Source: Ignavibacteria bacterium (GTDB lineage: Bacteria; Bacteroidota; Ignavibacteria; Tepidaquicellales; Tepidaquicellaceae). Taken from it: a DNA stretch of 64,000 bases. The notes beneath the pieces were generated by a model, which was not told where the DNA came from, made no database searches, and worked only from the letters and a program-made list of their open reading frames with translations. Where the stretch lies: contig JADJWZ010000008.1 in NCBI GenBank assembly GCA_016716125.1, positions 124,001 through 188,000 on the forward strand, read 5' to 3'. The position numbers and the translations under genes are program-made. The stretch's first letter is position 1. Each line of letters opens with the position of its first letter. Positions 18,721 through 28,278 of the stretch are shown piece by piece.

Positions 18721-20054
18721 CTGGTCTTTCTGTAAATACTTATGTAAGCGAGACCGTAAATAAATCCTGGCGCAGCTATCCGCATTGCAGAGTGACCGAG
18801 TGTTATGAATACAAATACAGTACAAAGTATCAGAAGGATCTTTTCGTCTGATGATTTTAATTTAAAAAATGTGCTTACCGGAAAAAGCACTATTATCAGA
18901 ATTGCGATAATTCCAAATATTCCGTGTTCAGCAAGCAGTCTAGAATATTCTATATGCGCTGCAGAATAACTTCCGCTGATCTCACCCCTTTTTTCAGATG
19001 CCATACCGGGACCGACGCCTGTCAGTACATTGTTTTGAAATATCTCCAAATCCTCATCAAATATTTCCAGCCTTCCGCTGAAGAGATTGCTCTTCTCAGC
19101 ATTATACATTGACTCTCCCTTGAATCTCATCTCAAGCAGTCCTCCGCTGGCATCATTCACGTAATAAAATCCAATGGTAGCAACTACAGAAACTGCCATA
19201 AAAGTGTAGACAGCCCTGCTGAGCTTAGCCTGAAAAGCGGAATCTGTAAGAGACATTATTACTACGCATAAAATTATTGCGACAATCGGCGCCAGCATTC
19301 CTCCTCTTGAAAATGTTGCAAGTCCTCTTATTAGTAATGCAAGCATAATAAATATGTCAAGATTTTTTATTCTGAAAAGTCTGATATTCATAAAATATGC
19401 GGCGGCTATTAACAGAATGCCCAGACCGAATATAGTTGAAACCTGATTTGGTCCGAATCCTCCGCTTGCCTGAAAATTAGACTCTGTTGTAAATTTCATA
19501 TCTTCAAGTGATCCTGACCTGAAGTAAACAAATACTGACATTGCTATGATTGGATACAGCATTGCAAGGAAAGTCTTACGAAGCTGAGGGAGTGGCACTC
19601 TTCTTCTGTAAAAATATATTCCTGCTATTCCGAGTGTTATAGGTCCTGATATGTTAAAGGACACCATCTGTCTTGACAGATCAAATGTCGGATAATCTAC
19701 AAAAAATATCGAAGGCAGTAAGAGTAATAAAAACGCTATAAAAGAAGCTGGCAGTTTTCTCTTTCTCGAGCCGACAAGAATTCCAAGCGTTAGAAATAAT
19801 ATTGTAGCGTACTTTCCGTATTCATAACCGATTCCTCCGGAATTCATTCTGAAGAGAACTTCAATACCGACTACATACGCAGCGAATATATGAGCTGCTC
19901 CGTCTGCATTTTTATTTTTAAATATTTTATATACACCGACTATTAAAATGACGATTGAAAAGGTTATACTTAGTTTCGGATTAAACAGTAACACCATTGC
20001 CGTTGCAATGTTCAGTACTGTATAAATTTCGGCTTTGTATGGTGAGTTTTTCAC
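18717..20054 (-). CDS. Wzy/WaaL-like O-antigen polymerase or ligase
   Basis: A 445-residue polytopic membrane protein with about eleven hydrophobic helices. A large periplasmic loop at about 310-375 contains GVGPGMASE and later SAAHIEYSRLLAEHGIFG, close to the Wzy_C (PF04932) pattern G-x-G ... H-x-x-x-x-x-x-x-x-E-x-G. This loop is shared by O-antigen ligases and some polymerases, so the sequence alone cannot decide which. The GTG start at 20054 (MKNSPYKAEI) is followed directly by the first helix. It is the only Wzy/WaaL candidate in the window. Confidence 0.82.
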   Translation of the reverse strand: MKNSPYKAEIYTVLNIATAMVLLFNPKLSITFSIVILIVGVYKIFKNKNADGAAHIFAAYVVGIEVLFRMNSGGIGYEYGKYATILFLTLGILVGSRKRKLPASFIAFLLLLLPSIFFVDYPTFDLSRQMVSFNISGPITLGIAGIYFYRRRVPLPQLRKTFLAMLYPIIAMSVFVYFRSGSLEDMKFTTESNFQASGGFGPNQVSTIFGLGILLIAAAYFMNIRLFRIKNLDIFIMLALLIRGLATFSRGGMLAPIVAIILCVVIMSLTDSAFQAKLSRAVYTFMAVSVVATIGFYYVNDASGGLLEMRFKGESMYNAEKSNLFSGRLEIFDEDLEIFQNNVLTGVGPGMASEKRGEISGSYSAAHIEYSRLLAEHGIFGIIAILIIVLFPVSTFFKLKSSDEKILLILCTVFVFITLGHSAMRIAAPGFIYGLAYISIYRKTR

Positions 20055-20106
20055 AACTTCAAATTAAAATTTATTTACAAGAAAATAAATATTCAATTTT
20101 ATAACA

Positions 20107-21225
20107 TTAAGTGTTTATAATTTTGCTTTTCAGATTTTGCATATAATCATCATACGTGAATAAGCTGCCAATATCAGTGCATTTCCGTGACTTTATTTTC
20201 AAAAGCTCAATATTGCTTAATGCCAGATCAATTGCATCAGCAAGATATTGACTATTCAGACTTTTTAGTAAAAATCCGTTTGAGTCATTAAAATATTCGC
20301 TTACCGCAGAAACATCAGAAAGTATCGGAACGCATCCGTAAGCAGCTGCTTCTGAAATAACTTTAGGAAATCCTTCCGATTCGCTCGGCAATATTATTAC
20401 ATGACTTCTTGCGTAAATTTTTTCCATCTCGTCTCTGCTGATATATCCCGTGAATGAAATTTTAATTTTCATTTTACCTGCTGCAATTTCAAACATTTCC
20501 TTATCATGTCCGCCGCCAGCAAATATAAACTCCTCAATGTCATCGCCGAATCTGATTTTCTCAAGAGCTTCAAGTATTATATGCACTCCTTTATTCTTTG
20601 TAAGACTTCCTGCAAAACAAAAAATTTTTTTACCGTTAAAATCCTTTTCCGCTGAAATTTTTTCCGCTCTTAAAAGTTCATCATTGTCCAGACAGGGGTT
20701 TCTGAAATCCAGCACATGATCAGGCCGGTCTTTCCATTTTCCGTTTACAGTTACTTTTGATCTCTGAAAATTATTCTTCAGCCACCATCTCTGAATTCTG
20801 TATGATAAAGGAGGATTGCTTTGATTCCAGTTTCCTGCATACTTTACCCAACGTTTCGGTTTTCCTATCAGGCTTAAATACGGAAGTACATAAAGTCCCA
20901 TTGCAGTCGGCGCTCTGAACTGCACCCAGTCTGTCTTTTTAAGCGCGCTTCTTATTATTTTAAGATTGTGATAAGCGGTTGTAAGTATAGAGAACTTATC
21001 GGAAAACTTTTCACCTCCGTATGGCTTGATCGGAATGAATTCTACTTTATCCTCATTATATCTCATCGAACTTCCGGGCGCCTGCTCCTGATGCATAGGG
21101 GCAATATGTTTGATCCTGTCAAACATTTTCGTAAGATGATTTATTTCCCTGACCGTTGGTCCCCACCCGACGATCTTACCGTCTTTATTGTAATGAGGAG
21201 TATGTGATATTATTACCAGCTTCAT
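20107..21225 (-). CDS. Family 4 glycosyltransferase
   Basis: A 372-residue GT-B protein. The acceptor-domain start MKLVIISHTPHYNKDGKIVG replaces the more usual GG loop. The donor domain includes FCFAGSLTKNKGVHII and the SESEGFPKVISEAAAYGCVPI segment with the E-x7-E pair. The adjacent gene (21222..22355) overlaps by 4 bp and is also a GT4, so the two probably act in succession on one repeat unit. Specificity cannot be read from the sequence. Confidence 0.87.
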   Translation of the reverse strand: MKLVIISHTPHYNKDGKIVGWGPTVREINHLTKMFDRIKHIAPMHQEQAPGSSMRYNEDKVEFIPIKPYGGEKFSDKFSILTTAYHNLKIIRSALKKTDWVQFRAPTAMGLYVLPYLSLIGKPKRWVKYAGNWNQSNPPLSYRIQRWWLKNNFQRSKVTVNGKWKDRPDHVLDFRNPCLDNDELLRAEKISAEKDFNGKKIFCFAGSLTKNKGVHIILEALEKIRFGDDIEEFIFAGGGHDKEMFEIAAGKMKIKISFTGYISRDEMEKIYARSHVIILPSESEGFPKVISEAAAYGCVPILSDVSAVSEYFNDSNGFLLKSLNSQYLADAIDLALSNIELLKIKSRKCTDIGSLFTYDDYMQNLKSKIINT

Positions 21226-22355
21226 TTAATTTTATTAATAACATCAATATATCTTTTTACAATGACAGACCAATGATGCTCTTCCGCCCATTGTTTTGCT
21301 CCTTTGGAAAAATGACCGTAATTATTACAGATATCACTTACAGCTTTCCGGATCTGATTCTTATCTTTAGGATTAACAAGTATTCCGCTGACTCCGTCAT
21401 TAACGGAATCTTCCATCCCGCTGTCCAGTGAACCGATAGCAGGCAGTCCGAAATAATTCGCTTCAATGACTGCAATACCGAATCCTTCAAAATCGCCTCC
21501 CGGCTGAGTCTCGCTTAAAAGAATAAAAATATCCGAAGAATTTAAAACAGCATACATTTTATCATTAGGTATCTGTCCGTGTATCTTTATACTTTCTTTT
21601 AATTTTTCATCGCTGAAATATTTCCTGCACAAAGTAGTGTCCGATTCCCTGCCCACTATATTATATGTTGTCCCGGGATGATCTGAAATAATTTCCGGCA
21701 GAGCATTGAGTACATTATGGTGACCTTTCCTTGGCCATATACTGCCGACACTGACTAGTCTGACCGCTCCATTTATTTGCTTTCTTTCCTTTGCCTGTAA
21801 ATGAATTACTTCAGACATATCCAGATCAAAACCGTTAGGTATAACATGCATTTTTTTCTTATCAATATTGCTGTCTATCTTGGAACATGAAAATCGTGAA
21901 ACAGGGATTATCAGATCCGAAAAACTTAGAGACTTATTTACAATTGTTTTCTCGATAAAATTTTTTGCGTTTATTTCTCCGCCGTGTGCTATGGAAATAA
22001 AATTCGATCCGGATTTAAGTTTCTTCAGCAGCAGCATAGACATAAGCGAAGACATTCCGGAAAAAATAATATTAGAATAATTTCCTTCCCTCACGTTTTT
22101 CTTTATCAGGGAAATTCTTTCTCTATATGTTTTTAACTTACTTTCAAACCTCTCAAACCTTATGATCTTAAATTCCTGTTTTTTATCAAACTCCTTCTTA
22201 TCTTCTTCGCTTACAAAATCAGATACAGCGAGTACAGTTACATCATTTTTATTAAGCTTTAAAAATTTTGCAAGGTTATATGCATGATTACCGATACCAC
22301 CGGGTCCCGGAGGAAATTCAGTCGAGATAATCAGAAATTTATCAGAGCCACTCAA
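21222..22355 (-). CDS. Family 4 glycosyltransferase
   Basis: A 377-residue GT-B enzyme with the N-terminal STEFPPGPGGIGNHAYNL loop (11-28) that is classic for GT4 donors and acceptors. In the C-terminal half VSVGSIWPRKGHHNVL and GFGIAVIEANYFGLPAIGS carry the donor-binding motif. The start is TTG at 22355, since the conserved first strand KFLIISTE begins at residue 6; the frame overlaps the GT2 gene by 14 bp. Likely cytoplasmic face of the inner membrane. Confidence 0.87.
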   Translation of the reverse strand: MSGSDKFLIISTEFPPGPGGIGNHAYNLAKFLKLNKNDVTVLAVSDFVSEEDKKEFDKKQEFKIIRFERFESKLKTYRERISLIKKNVREGNYSNIIFSGMSSLMSMLLLKKLKSGSNFISIAHGGEINAKNFIEKTIVNKSLSFSDLIIPVSRFSCSKIDSNIDKKKMHVIPNGFDLDMSEVIHLQAKERKQINGAVRLVSVGSIWPRKGHHNVLNALPEIISDHPGTTYNIVGRESDTTLCRKYFSDEKLKESIKIHGQIPNDKMYAVLNSSDIFILLSETQPGGDFEGFGIAVIEANYFGLPAIGSLDSGMEDSVNDGVSGILVNPKDKNQIRKAVSDICNNYGHFSKGAKQWAEEHHWSVIVKRYIDVINKIK

Positions 22356-23712
22356 TTTTATCCCCTTCTTTTAACATTTCTGATGACCTTTTCCATGATA
22401 ATCTGAGCTGTATCAGAAGAACAGGTAATATGAATATCGCAAGCAATGCTCCGAGCGGATATAAATATTTTTTCCCTTTCCACCTATACGGGATCAGAGA
22501 CGGAAGCATTCCGATTATCAATACATTCGTTACGAAATCCGCCGGATAATATTTTCTGTAAAGATATAATACGCTTGGCACCGGTCTCGGTGAGAAAAAA
22601 TTCTTTGGTCGGAAAGCATCCCAAGAACCCATCTGCCTTAATCCGCCTGTGCTGACTTTTAGATGAATTCTCTTTGCATACGGATGTGATATGCTCTTAA
22701 ATCCTGACAGGTATGCGCGTAATCCGAATTCCCCGTCACCCATTCTCATTTTGTCAAACTGCCTGTCAAATAATCCGATCGTCTCAAATACTTTTCTCTT
22801 TACCATTGCGTTTCCCGAATCAAATTGATCAGCCCATCTGAAGAAACTGTAATTTTCAGGAATTTTATCTCCTACCGCTGACAATGATACGCCTGCAGAA
22901 ATATCCGCTTTAAAAAAATCCAGCCCTTTAAGATGCTCCGTTATCCAGTCCTTTTCAATTCTTGAATCATCATCAAATAATAAAAAATAATCTCCTGTGC
23001 ACATTCCCGCTGCTTCATTCCTCGCAAGCCATTGTCCTTTTTCCTTCTGATAAATTACTCTTATAACAAGATTAAATTTTTTATAAAATTCTTTATCCGG
23101 ATTATCAGTCTGATCAGCTATTATGACTTCAAAGTTTTTGTGATCCTGCTTCTCAAGATCTTCAAGTACATCTTTTAGATATTTATATCTGTTCAGGGTC
23201 GGTATGATCACGGAAACTTTCGGATTACTATTAACAAGCTGTGATTCAAACTCATTGTATTTTTCATATTTCAAATGTGGCTTTATCAGTTCTGTCTTTT
23301 CTATATTTCTAGTAACGAAAAATGCGCTGATCTCTTTTACAGGATTATGTAAGCTGAGAAGATTTTTGATTAAATAATAATATACTCCGTGCCATTTATA
23401 ATATTTTCTGATAAAAACATATTCATCTCTGACGGAAATTTTTTCTTTATGCTGAAGTTTTTCTGCAGGAATGTTCTCAGCCGCAAGCATCACTCCCCTG
23501 TTCCATGCCTGAAACCCGGCGTCAAGATCAATTGCAGTTTTTGTCTCATATCTGCTGTCAGGGAATACAATGGTTTCATATTCATCAGGCAGTTTCATCA
23601 CATCAGAATTAAAGCATCCGGCTGAAAACGAAATGCTGTTTTCCGGCATAAGATTAAAATACCAGCCGGGATTCAGATATTTTATGATCTTAAAATTTCT
23701 GAACGCTTTCAA
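22342..23712 (-). CDS. Family 2 glycosyltransferase with N-terminal extension and C-terminal hydrophobic region
   Basis: In this 456-residue protein the GT-A domain does not start until about residue 165 (VSVIIPTLNRYKYLKDV), leaving a N-terminal region of some 160 residues with no recognised domain. The GT-A part includes IIADQTDN, LLFDDDSRIEKDW (the DxD) and RMGDGEFGLRAYLSGF. Near the C-terminus two hydrophobic stretches (LIIGMLPSLIPY and GALLAIFILPVLLIQL) suggest membrane attachment. The start is TTG at 23712. The extension resembles the linkers in multidomain capsule glycosyltransferases but I cannot assign a role. Confidence 0.8.
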   Translation of the reverse strand: MKAFRNFKIIKYLNPGWYFNLMPENSISFSAGCFNSDVMKLPDEYETIVFPDSRYETKTAIDLDAGFQAWNRGVMLAAENIPAEKLQHKEKISVRDEYVFIRKYYKWHGVYYYLIKNLLSLHNPVKEISAFFVTRNIEKTELIKPHLKYEKYNEFESQLVNSNPKVSVIIPTLNRYKYLKDVLEDLEKQDHKNFEVIIADQTDNPDKEFYKKFNLVIRVIYQKEKGQWLARNEAAGMCTGDYFLLFDDDSRIEKDWITEHLKGLDFFKADISAGVSLSAVGDKIPENYSFFRWADQFDSGNAMVKRKVFETIGLFDRQFDKMRMGDGEFGLRAYLSGFKSISHPYAKRIHLKVSTGGLRQMGSWDAFRPKNFFSPRPVPSVLYLYRKYYPADFVTNVLIIGMLPSLIPYRWKGKKYLYPLGALLAIFILPVLLIQLRLSWKRSSEMLKEGDKIEWL

Positions 23713-23733
23713 TTAAATATATAAATGTAATTC

Positions 23734-24744
23734 TTAAAGATTATTGTCAGTATCATAATATGAGAAATGAAAATATTCTGCGCTGTCAATGCTTTTTCCG
23801 GGAGAAGACTGAATGACAGTTTCAGTGTTTCTTGATCTTATGAAACCCGCCTCTTTAAGTAATTTTTCTTCAATAGGATTATTTGCCATTATCTGAATTG
23901 TCTTCGCGCCTGACTTCACTGCTGCGGTAAATATTTCCGAAAGCATGTCATTAAATAATTTTTCATCAGTGCAATTCCAGTCGTAGACATTGTAATATGG
24001 GTGAAAATGTGAATGAACAGCATAACTTTTTTCACCTGATTTCATTGTTTCCAGTCTGTGCGAAAAATTTTCAAGTCCGTCTACTCTCCATTTCAGAAAT
24101 TCAATGTCATGAAGTATCTCCGCCTGATCTCTTTCAGTCTGACAAAGTGAAATTATCGGAGCAGTAGCGATAGTATCGCAATATTCAAACTCTGTTTTTT
24201 CGCTTTTATACTTTTTTCTCTTAATATTAAAGTACGGCATTGTAATTTTTCCTGAAATACCTGATAAAAATTTTAACCTGGAAGGCAGTACCCAGTTAAG
24301 AAGATCTGAAGGATCAAGCGGAAAAGTCATTCTTGCTGCGGACCGGATATGTTTAAATCCTTTTGATAACATCAGTGCTTTCGCATTCGGACTGGGATTA
24401 TTTCCCAGTGTTACCATATTTCTTTTTATCCCATACTCAAACAGTAAATTTCCTATTCCTTTTTTTCTTAATTCAGGATCCACTATTAAGTCACACGCCC
24501 ACTGAGCATCAAAAATTTCCTTACCGTATTTAAGTCTGACAGGGATAAGTCCAAGCTGACCTATTACTTTTCCTTCGCTCACTGCAATAAGTAATCCGTT
24601 TACATCGCCTTTTTCTTTTCCGCGGAATTTCCATCTGTTATACTTTTCGGACCTTCTTCGTTTTTTATCCGGCCAAACTTTAATGCAGAACTCTTCATGC
24701 AGTTTTACTAATTCATCGGAATAAGGTGTTATCTGAATACCTAT
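23734..24744 (-). CDS. GNAT-family N-acyltransferase with a non-canonical start (probable ATA)
   Basis: The open frame extends upstream of its first GTG codon (24582) to an in-frame TAA at about 24770. In that extension the sequence reads as good GNAT N-terminus (IQITPYSDELVKL ... WKFRGKEKGDVNGLLIAV), yet no ATG, GTG or TTG occurs in frame. A strong Shine-Dalgarno-like AAGGAG sits 7 bases before an ATA codon at 24744, so I place the start there, giving 336 residues. The acetyl-CoA motif A is CDLIVDPELRKKGIGNLLF, and a second domain of about 150 residues follows. An ATT two codons later, or a one-base sequence error in the A6 tract (24743-24750 area), are alternatives. It probably N-acylates an amino sugar; it follows a deacetylase gene. 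Confidence 0.6.
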   Translation of the reverse strand: MGIQITPYSDELVKLHEEFCIKVWPDKKRRRSEKYNRWKFRGKEKGDVNGLLIAVSEGKVIGQLGLIPVRLKYGKEIFDAQWACDLIVDPELRKKGIGNLLFEYGIKRNMVTLGNNPSPNAKALMLSKGFKHIRSAARMTFPLDPSDLLNWVLPSRLKFLSGISGKITMPYFNIKRKKYKSEKTEFEYCDTIATAPIISLCQTERDQAEILHDIEFLKWRVDGLENFSHRLETMKSGEKSYAVHSHFHPYYNVYDWNCTDEKLFNDMLSEIFTAAVKSGAKTIQIMANNPIEEKLLKEAGFIRSRNTETVIQSSPGKSIDSAEYFHFSYYDTDNNL

Positions 24745-24757
24745 TTTTTCACTCCTT
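24742..24757 (-). promoter_or_regulatory. Shine-Dalgarno deciding the ATA start of the GNAT gene
   Basis: On the minus strand AAGGAG is followed by seven bases and then ATA, the optimal spacing for ribosome binding. This is one of only two obvious strong Shine-Dalgarno sites I found in the window. A GTG directly overlapping the site leads to a stop after two codons, so it cannot be used. Confidence 0.45.
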
Positions 24758-24792
24758 ACTATTTATAATTAATAAAACTTCAAACATTAATT

Positions 24793-25650
24793 TCACTTCG
24801 GATACTTTTTATTTATGTAATTAGAAACAGTGAGTATCTCAAGCCCTTCTTCATCCCTGAGCTGAACCGCTTTAGTAATAAACCTGTCGAAATGTTCACG
24901 GCTTTCTGATTTATCCCGGCTGAGAGCTGCAGGATGCCCGCTTATAACAGCCGTTTCATTTTTATTAACAGCTTCTTTAATGTAATCTATCGCCGGTTTA
25001 TCAAAACCTGTATAATGCTGAGGAACACATACAATGTTATCATGTATTTCCCACTCGGAAAAACTTACTTTATCCTCATTCGAATGTCCTGTTATTTTTT
25101 CCCAGACTGGTCTGTAATTTGTAAGAACCCTGCACCATCTGTAATTAAGCTTGTCTAACTGCTTCAGGACATAACCTATGTCGCTTCCTTTATGAAAAGG
25201 ATACAATCCCCTGTCACCAAGACTTATTGAATATTTTTTTATCCAGCTCATCGGTCGGCTGTGCGGCGGAACAAAACCTGATACTGTCTCACCGGTTCCT
25301 ATGCAGTGTTCAAGTGCTTGCTTACTTCTCTCAAGCGTTCGGAAAACCTGCTTTTCAGTCAGACTGGGAAACCATTCATGACGCCATGAGTGAGACGCTA
25401 TCTCATGACCTTTTGAATATAATTTGCTGATGATATCCGGAATGTTAAACGGATAAATTCCCTGCTCTGCGGCAAAACCAAGACACGCAAATGTCATCTG
25501 TATGTTTTCTGTTTCAGCTCTCGTTAATATGTAATCTACATTTTCAATCTCCTGATATATCGGATCATATTTGAAATTGTAAGGCATTGTAGAATTTATC
25601 TGTCCAAGCGCTGAATCAAAGTCCCAGATTATAAGCAGTCTGCCGGGCAT
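24793..25650 (-). CDS. NodB-type polysaccharide deacetylase
   Basis: The 285-residue protein carries NodB motif 1 as IIWDFDSALG (7-16; acidic D10 and D12) and the metal-binding motif 2 H87-S-W-R-H91 (ASHSWRHEW). A late ISGHPAAL segment resembles the histidine-containing motif 5. Carbohydrate esterase 4 family members remove N- or O-acetyl groups from glycans using a divalent metal. There is no signal peptide, so it likely acts in the cytoplasm, on a lipid-linked or nucleotide sugar. Its ATG shares one base with the stop of the GT39 gene (TAATG pattern). The neighbouring GNAT could re-acylate the freed amine. Confidence 0.8.
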   Translation of the reverse strand: MPGRLLIIWDFDSALGQINSTMPYNFKYDPIYQEIENVDYILTRAETENIQMTFACLGFAAEQGIYPFNIPDIISKLYSKGHEIASHSWRHEWFPSLTEKQVFRTLERSKQALEHCIGTGETVSGFVPPHSRPMSWIKKYSISLGDRGLYPFHKGSDIGYVLKQLDKLNYRWCRVLTNYRPVWEKITGHSNEDKVSFSEWEIHDNIVCVPQHYTGFDKPAIDYIKEAVNKNETAVISGHPAALSRDKSESREHFDRFITKAVQLRDEEGLEILTVSNYINKKYPK

Positions 25651-27083
25651 CAGTTATTCTCCTTAACCGGTTTATCAACTCTGCCTGTCAGTGAAATCGC
25701 CATTATCGGAAACAATATATACGGAAAATTATATCTTGATCTTGTTTCGGAAACAGGGAACAATACAAGTGTATAAATAAGATATGACCAGAGAATGTAA
25801 ACAGGCAGCGCTCCAAATTTTTTATTTCTAAACAGATAAAATATTGAATAAAAAAGTATCAGCCATATTAAAAAATTCTCTACTGACTGAAATATAGTTT
25901 CTGTTATCAGATCTCCCTTATAATCAGTGTACTGAAAGAAATAACTTATTGTCCAGTCCTGTCTTCCGGAATATTTAAACAACTTATACGGCATTCCCTT
26001 TATATATATTTCCGGATTTTCCTTTATATAATTTATCGCTTCATTTTTTAATGCTTCATCAAATTCCATTTCACTAAGATGACTGTATTTTTTTAAAACC
26101 GAATCCGGTACTCCGTTATAATCGCCAACCTTGCTTGGCTCGGTGGTAACATTAGTGCTGTATAGACCGAGTCCTGTAGTCGGCATTAATCTGATGGTTC
26201 CGTAAGTAAAATAATTTCTGATGATCCATGGCGAATAAAGAACGAGGAAAACTGCAAATACAACTGCAAACTTTCCTGCAGCAAATGAAATTTTCTTTTC
26301 TTTATAAATTTCCATAAAGAAAGGAATTAACAGGAATATCATCAGAAAATTAAATCTTATATACATTTCCGCAGCAAGTAAAGCTCCAATTAAAAGCAGT
26401 TCGTATGTTCTGCACTTGAAATTTTTTAATACTATGAAAAGAAGGATCAGTATAAAAAAGAAAGACAGCTGAGTGTTGGAATTCGAAGCCATCATCAGCA
26501 TATTCGGGGAAATACTTAAATATACAAATATCAGAAATGACGCAATATTATCCAGGTCCCTGAATAAATAATAACCTGCTATCAGAATTCCGAATGAAAA
26601 CAAGATCATTATAATTGAATATGTAACCGGATGATTATAAATTTTCAGACCTCCCGCAAATATCAGCGGCAGTCCGGGCTGTCTGAAATTTCTAAGCTCT
26701 ACCCCTGTAAAGTCATAAAATTCTCCTTCTTCAGCAAGTCTCTGTCCCAGTATCTCGTGCTTTTCATAATCACTATCCTGCACCGGACGGTTTATAAGAT
26801 CATGCGCTGCAAATAATATTCTCATAAAAATGCCCGCGTAAAGTATTATCCTGAACAGTTTTATTTTTCTGTTATGAAACAGCTGATCTCTTCTTCTGAA
26901 TAATTTTCTAACGATTATAAATGCCAGTAAAATTAATCCGGCTTCTATAATATAATCCACCTCACGATATTTAACCGACATAAACATTCTGTTGATAAAA
27001 CCAAACAAGATGATCAGCGCCAGCAGAATTATATTACCGGCTCTACCGGTCGAGTTATATAATTTTAAAAGTTTATCCGCCAT
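25650..27083 (-). CDS. GT39-like polytopic glycosyltransferase
   Basis: A 477-residue membrane protein with about ten hydrophobic helices. The first periplasmic loop has RPVQDSDYEKHEILGQRL with the putative catalytic acidic residues, followed by RQPGLPLIF, the equivalent of the RTPGYP motif in GT-C enzymes. It is distinct from the other GT39 protein in the window (6924..8528) but in the same superfamily. It overlaps wecE by 11 bp. A polyprenyl-phosphate sugar donor is expected; acceptor unknown. Confidence 0.78.
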   Translation of the reverse strand: MADKLLKLYNSTGRAGNIILLALIILFGFINRMFMSVKYREVDYIIEAGLILLAFIIVRKLFRRRDQLFHNRKIKLFRIILYAGIFMRILFAAHDLINRPVQDSDYEKHEILGQRLAEEGEFYDFTGVELRNFRQPGLPLIFAGGLKIYNHPVTYSIIMILFSFGILIAGYYLFRDLDNIASFLIFVYLSISPNMLMMASNSNTQLSFFFILILLFIVLKNFKCRTYELLLIGALLAAEMYIRFNFLMIFLLIPFFMEIYKEKKISFAAGKFAVVFAVFLVLYSPWIIRNYFTYGTIRLMPTTGLGLYSTNVTTEPSKVGDYNGVPDSVLKKYSHLSEMEFDEALKNEAINYIKENPEIYIKGMPYKLFKYSGRQDWTISYFFQYTDYKGDLITETIFQSVENFLIWLILFYSIFYLFRNKKFGALPVYILWSYLIYTLVLFPVSETRSRYNFPYILFPIMAISLTGRVDKPVKENN

Positions 27084-28227
27084 TCAACTTATAAAAATTA
27101 TAAATATGATCAGTAATATATTTAAGATCATCATCAGATAATTCATAATACATCGGTAATCTTAAAAGGCAGTCTGTATATCTGTCAGAATTAATCATTT
27201 CAGTTTCATCGCATTTATCTTTGTAGTAGGGACTTTCATTCAAAGACAAATAATGAAATACAGCGTATATTCCGTTCCCCTTGAGATAAGAAATAAGTCC
27301 ACCTCTTTCAGTCTTATTCCGGCATTCTATAAAAAACATATGAGCGTTATTTGTGGCATAATCCGGAATATAAGAATACTTAAAATATCCTTTATCTTTT
27401 AAAGACATAAGTTTTTTGTAATAATATTCCCATATGTATTTTCTTTTATTCTGAATGTCATCAAGATTTTCCAGCTGCGCAAATAAAAATGCTGCGAGAA
27501 TATCCGACGGCAGAAACGATGATCCAATATCCACCCAGCCGTATTTATCCACTTCACCTCTGAAAAATGATGACCTGTTAGTTCCTTTTTCCCTGATGAT
27601 CTCGGCTCTTGCAAAAAATCTTTCGTCATTGATGACTATCATTCCTCCTTCTCCGGATATGACATTTTTAGTTTCATGAAAAGAAAAAGCGGAGATGTGT
27701 CCGAGAGAACCGAGAGGTCTGCCTTTGTAGTATGAATCAATTGAATGAGCCGCATCTTCTATTATAAAAAAATTATGCCGCTTTGATAATTCGATCAGTG
27801 GGTCCATATCAACTGCAATTCCTGCGTAATGTACAACTACAACCGCTTTTGTCCTTGGCGTTATAAGTTTTTCGATTTTTTTTATATCTATATTAGGTGT
27901 ATCTTCTTCACTGTCACAGAATATTATCCTCGCTCCTCTTAATACGAATGCATTAGCCGATGACACAAAAGTGTAAGCAGGGACTATCACTTCGTCACCA
28001 TCTTTTATGTCAATTAATATTGCAGACATTTCCAAAGCATCCGTACAGGATGTTGTAAGCAGAACTTTTTTAAATCCATATCGTTCTTCAAAAAAATCAT
28101 GACATTTTTTTGTAAACATTCCGTCACCTGAAATTTTTCTTGACTTCACTGATTCCAGAATATACTCCGTTTCTTTTCCTGTCAGATACGGTTTATTAAA
28201 TCCTATATGTCTTTTTCCTTTTTCCAA
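27073..28227 (-). CDS. wecE: dTDP-4-amino-4,6-dideoxygalactose transaminase
   Basis: This 384-residue PLP aminotransferase matches the RffA/WecE subgroup closely. Diagnostic stretches are SGDGMFTKKC (33-42), LLTTSCTDALEMSA (56-69), AYTFVSSANAFVLRGA (84-99) and REKGTNRSSFFRG after the active-site lysine K187 (FSFHETKN). WecE converts dTDP-4-keto-6-deoxyglucose to dTDP-Fuc4N. No RmlA or RmlB homologue is in the window, so the precursor must be made elsewhere. The NeuD/PglD-like acyltransferase two genes before it may N-acetylate the product. The start is TTG at 28227 (MEKGKRHIGFNKP), where homology begins. Confidence 0.92.
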   Translation of the reverse strand: MEKGKRHIGFNKPYLTGKETEYILESVKSRKISGDGMFTKKCHDFFEERYGFKKVLLTTSCTDALEMSAILIDIKDGDEVIVPAYTFVSSANAFVLRGARIIFCDSEEDTPNIDIKKIEKLITPRTKAVVVVHYAGIAVDMDPLIELSKRHNFFIIEDAAHSIDSYYKGRPLGSLGHISAFSFHETKNVISGEGGMIVINDERFFARAEIIREKGTNRSSFFRGEVDKYGWVDIGSSFLPSDILAAFLFAQLENLDDIQNKRKYIWEYYYKKLMSLKDKGYFKYSYIPDYATNNAHMFFIECRNKTERGGLISYLKGNGIYAVFHYLSLNESPYYKDKCDETEMINSDRYTDCLLRLPMYYELSDDDLKYITDHIYNFYKLNGG

Positions 28228-28278
28228 TTTTATTTTTAAGAAATAGCTTAGACTGTTTTACAATGTTCTCATTTCTTA

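Noticed and set aside
18721..18825. Longer N-terminus for the GT4 gene 17701..18720
   Set aside because: The extension overlaps the conserved end of the polymerase/ligase gene and is rich in Cys and Arg; ATG 18720 gives an ATGA coupling.
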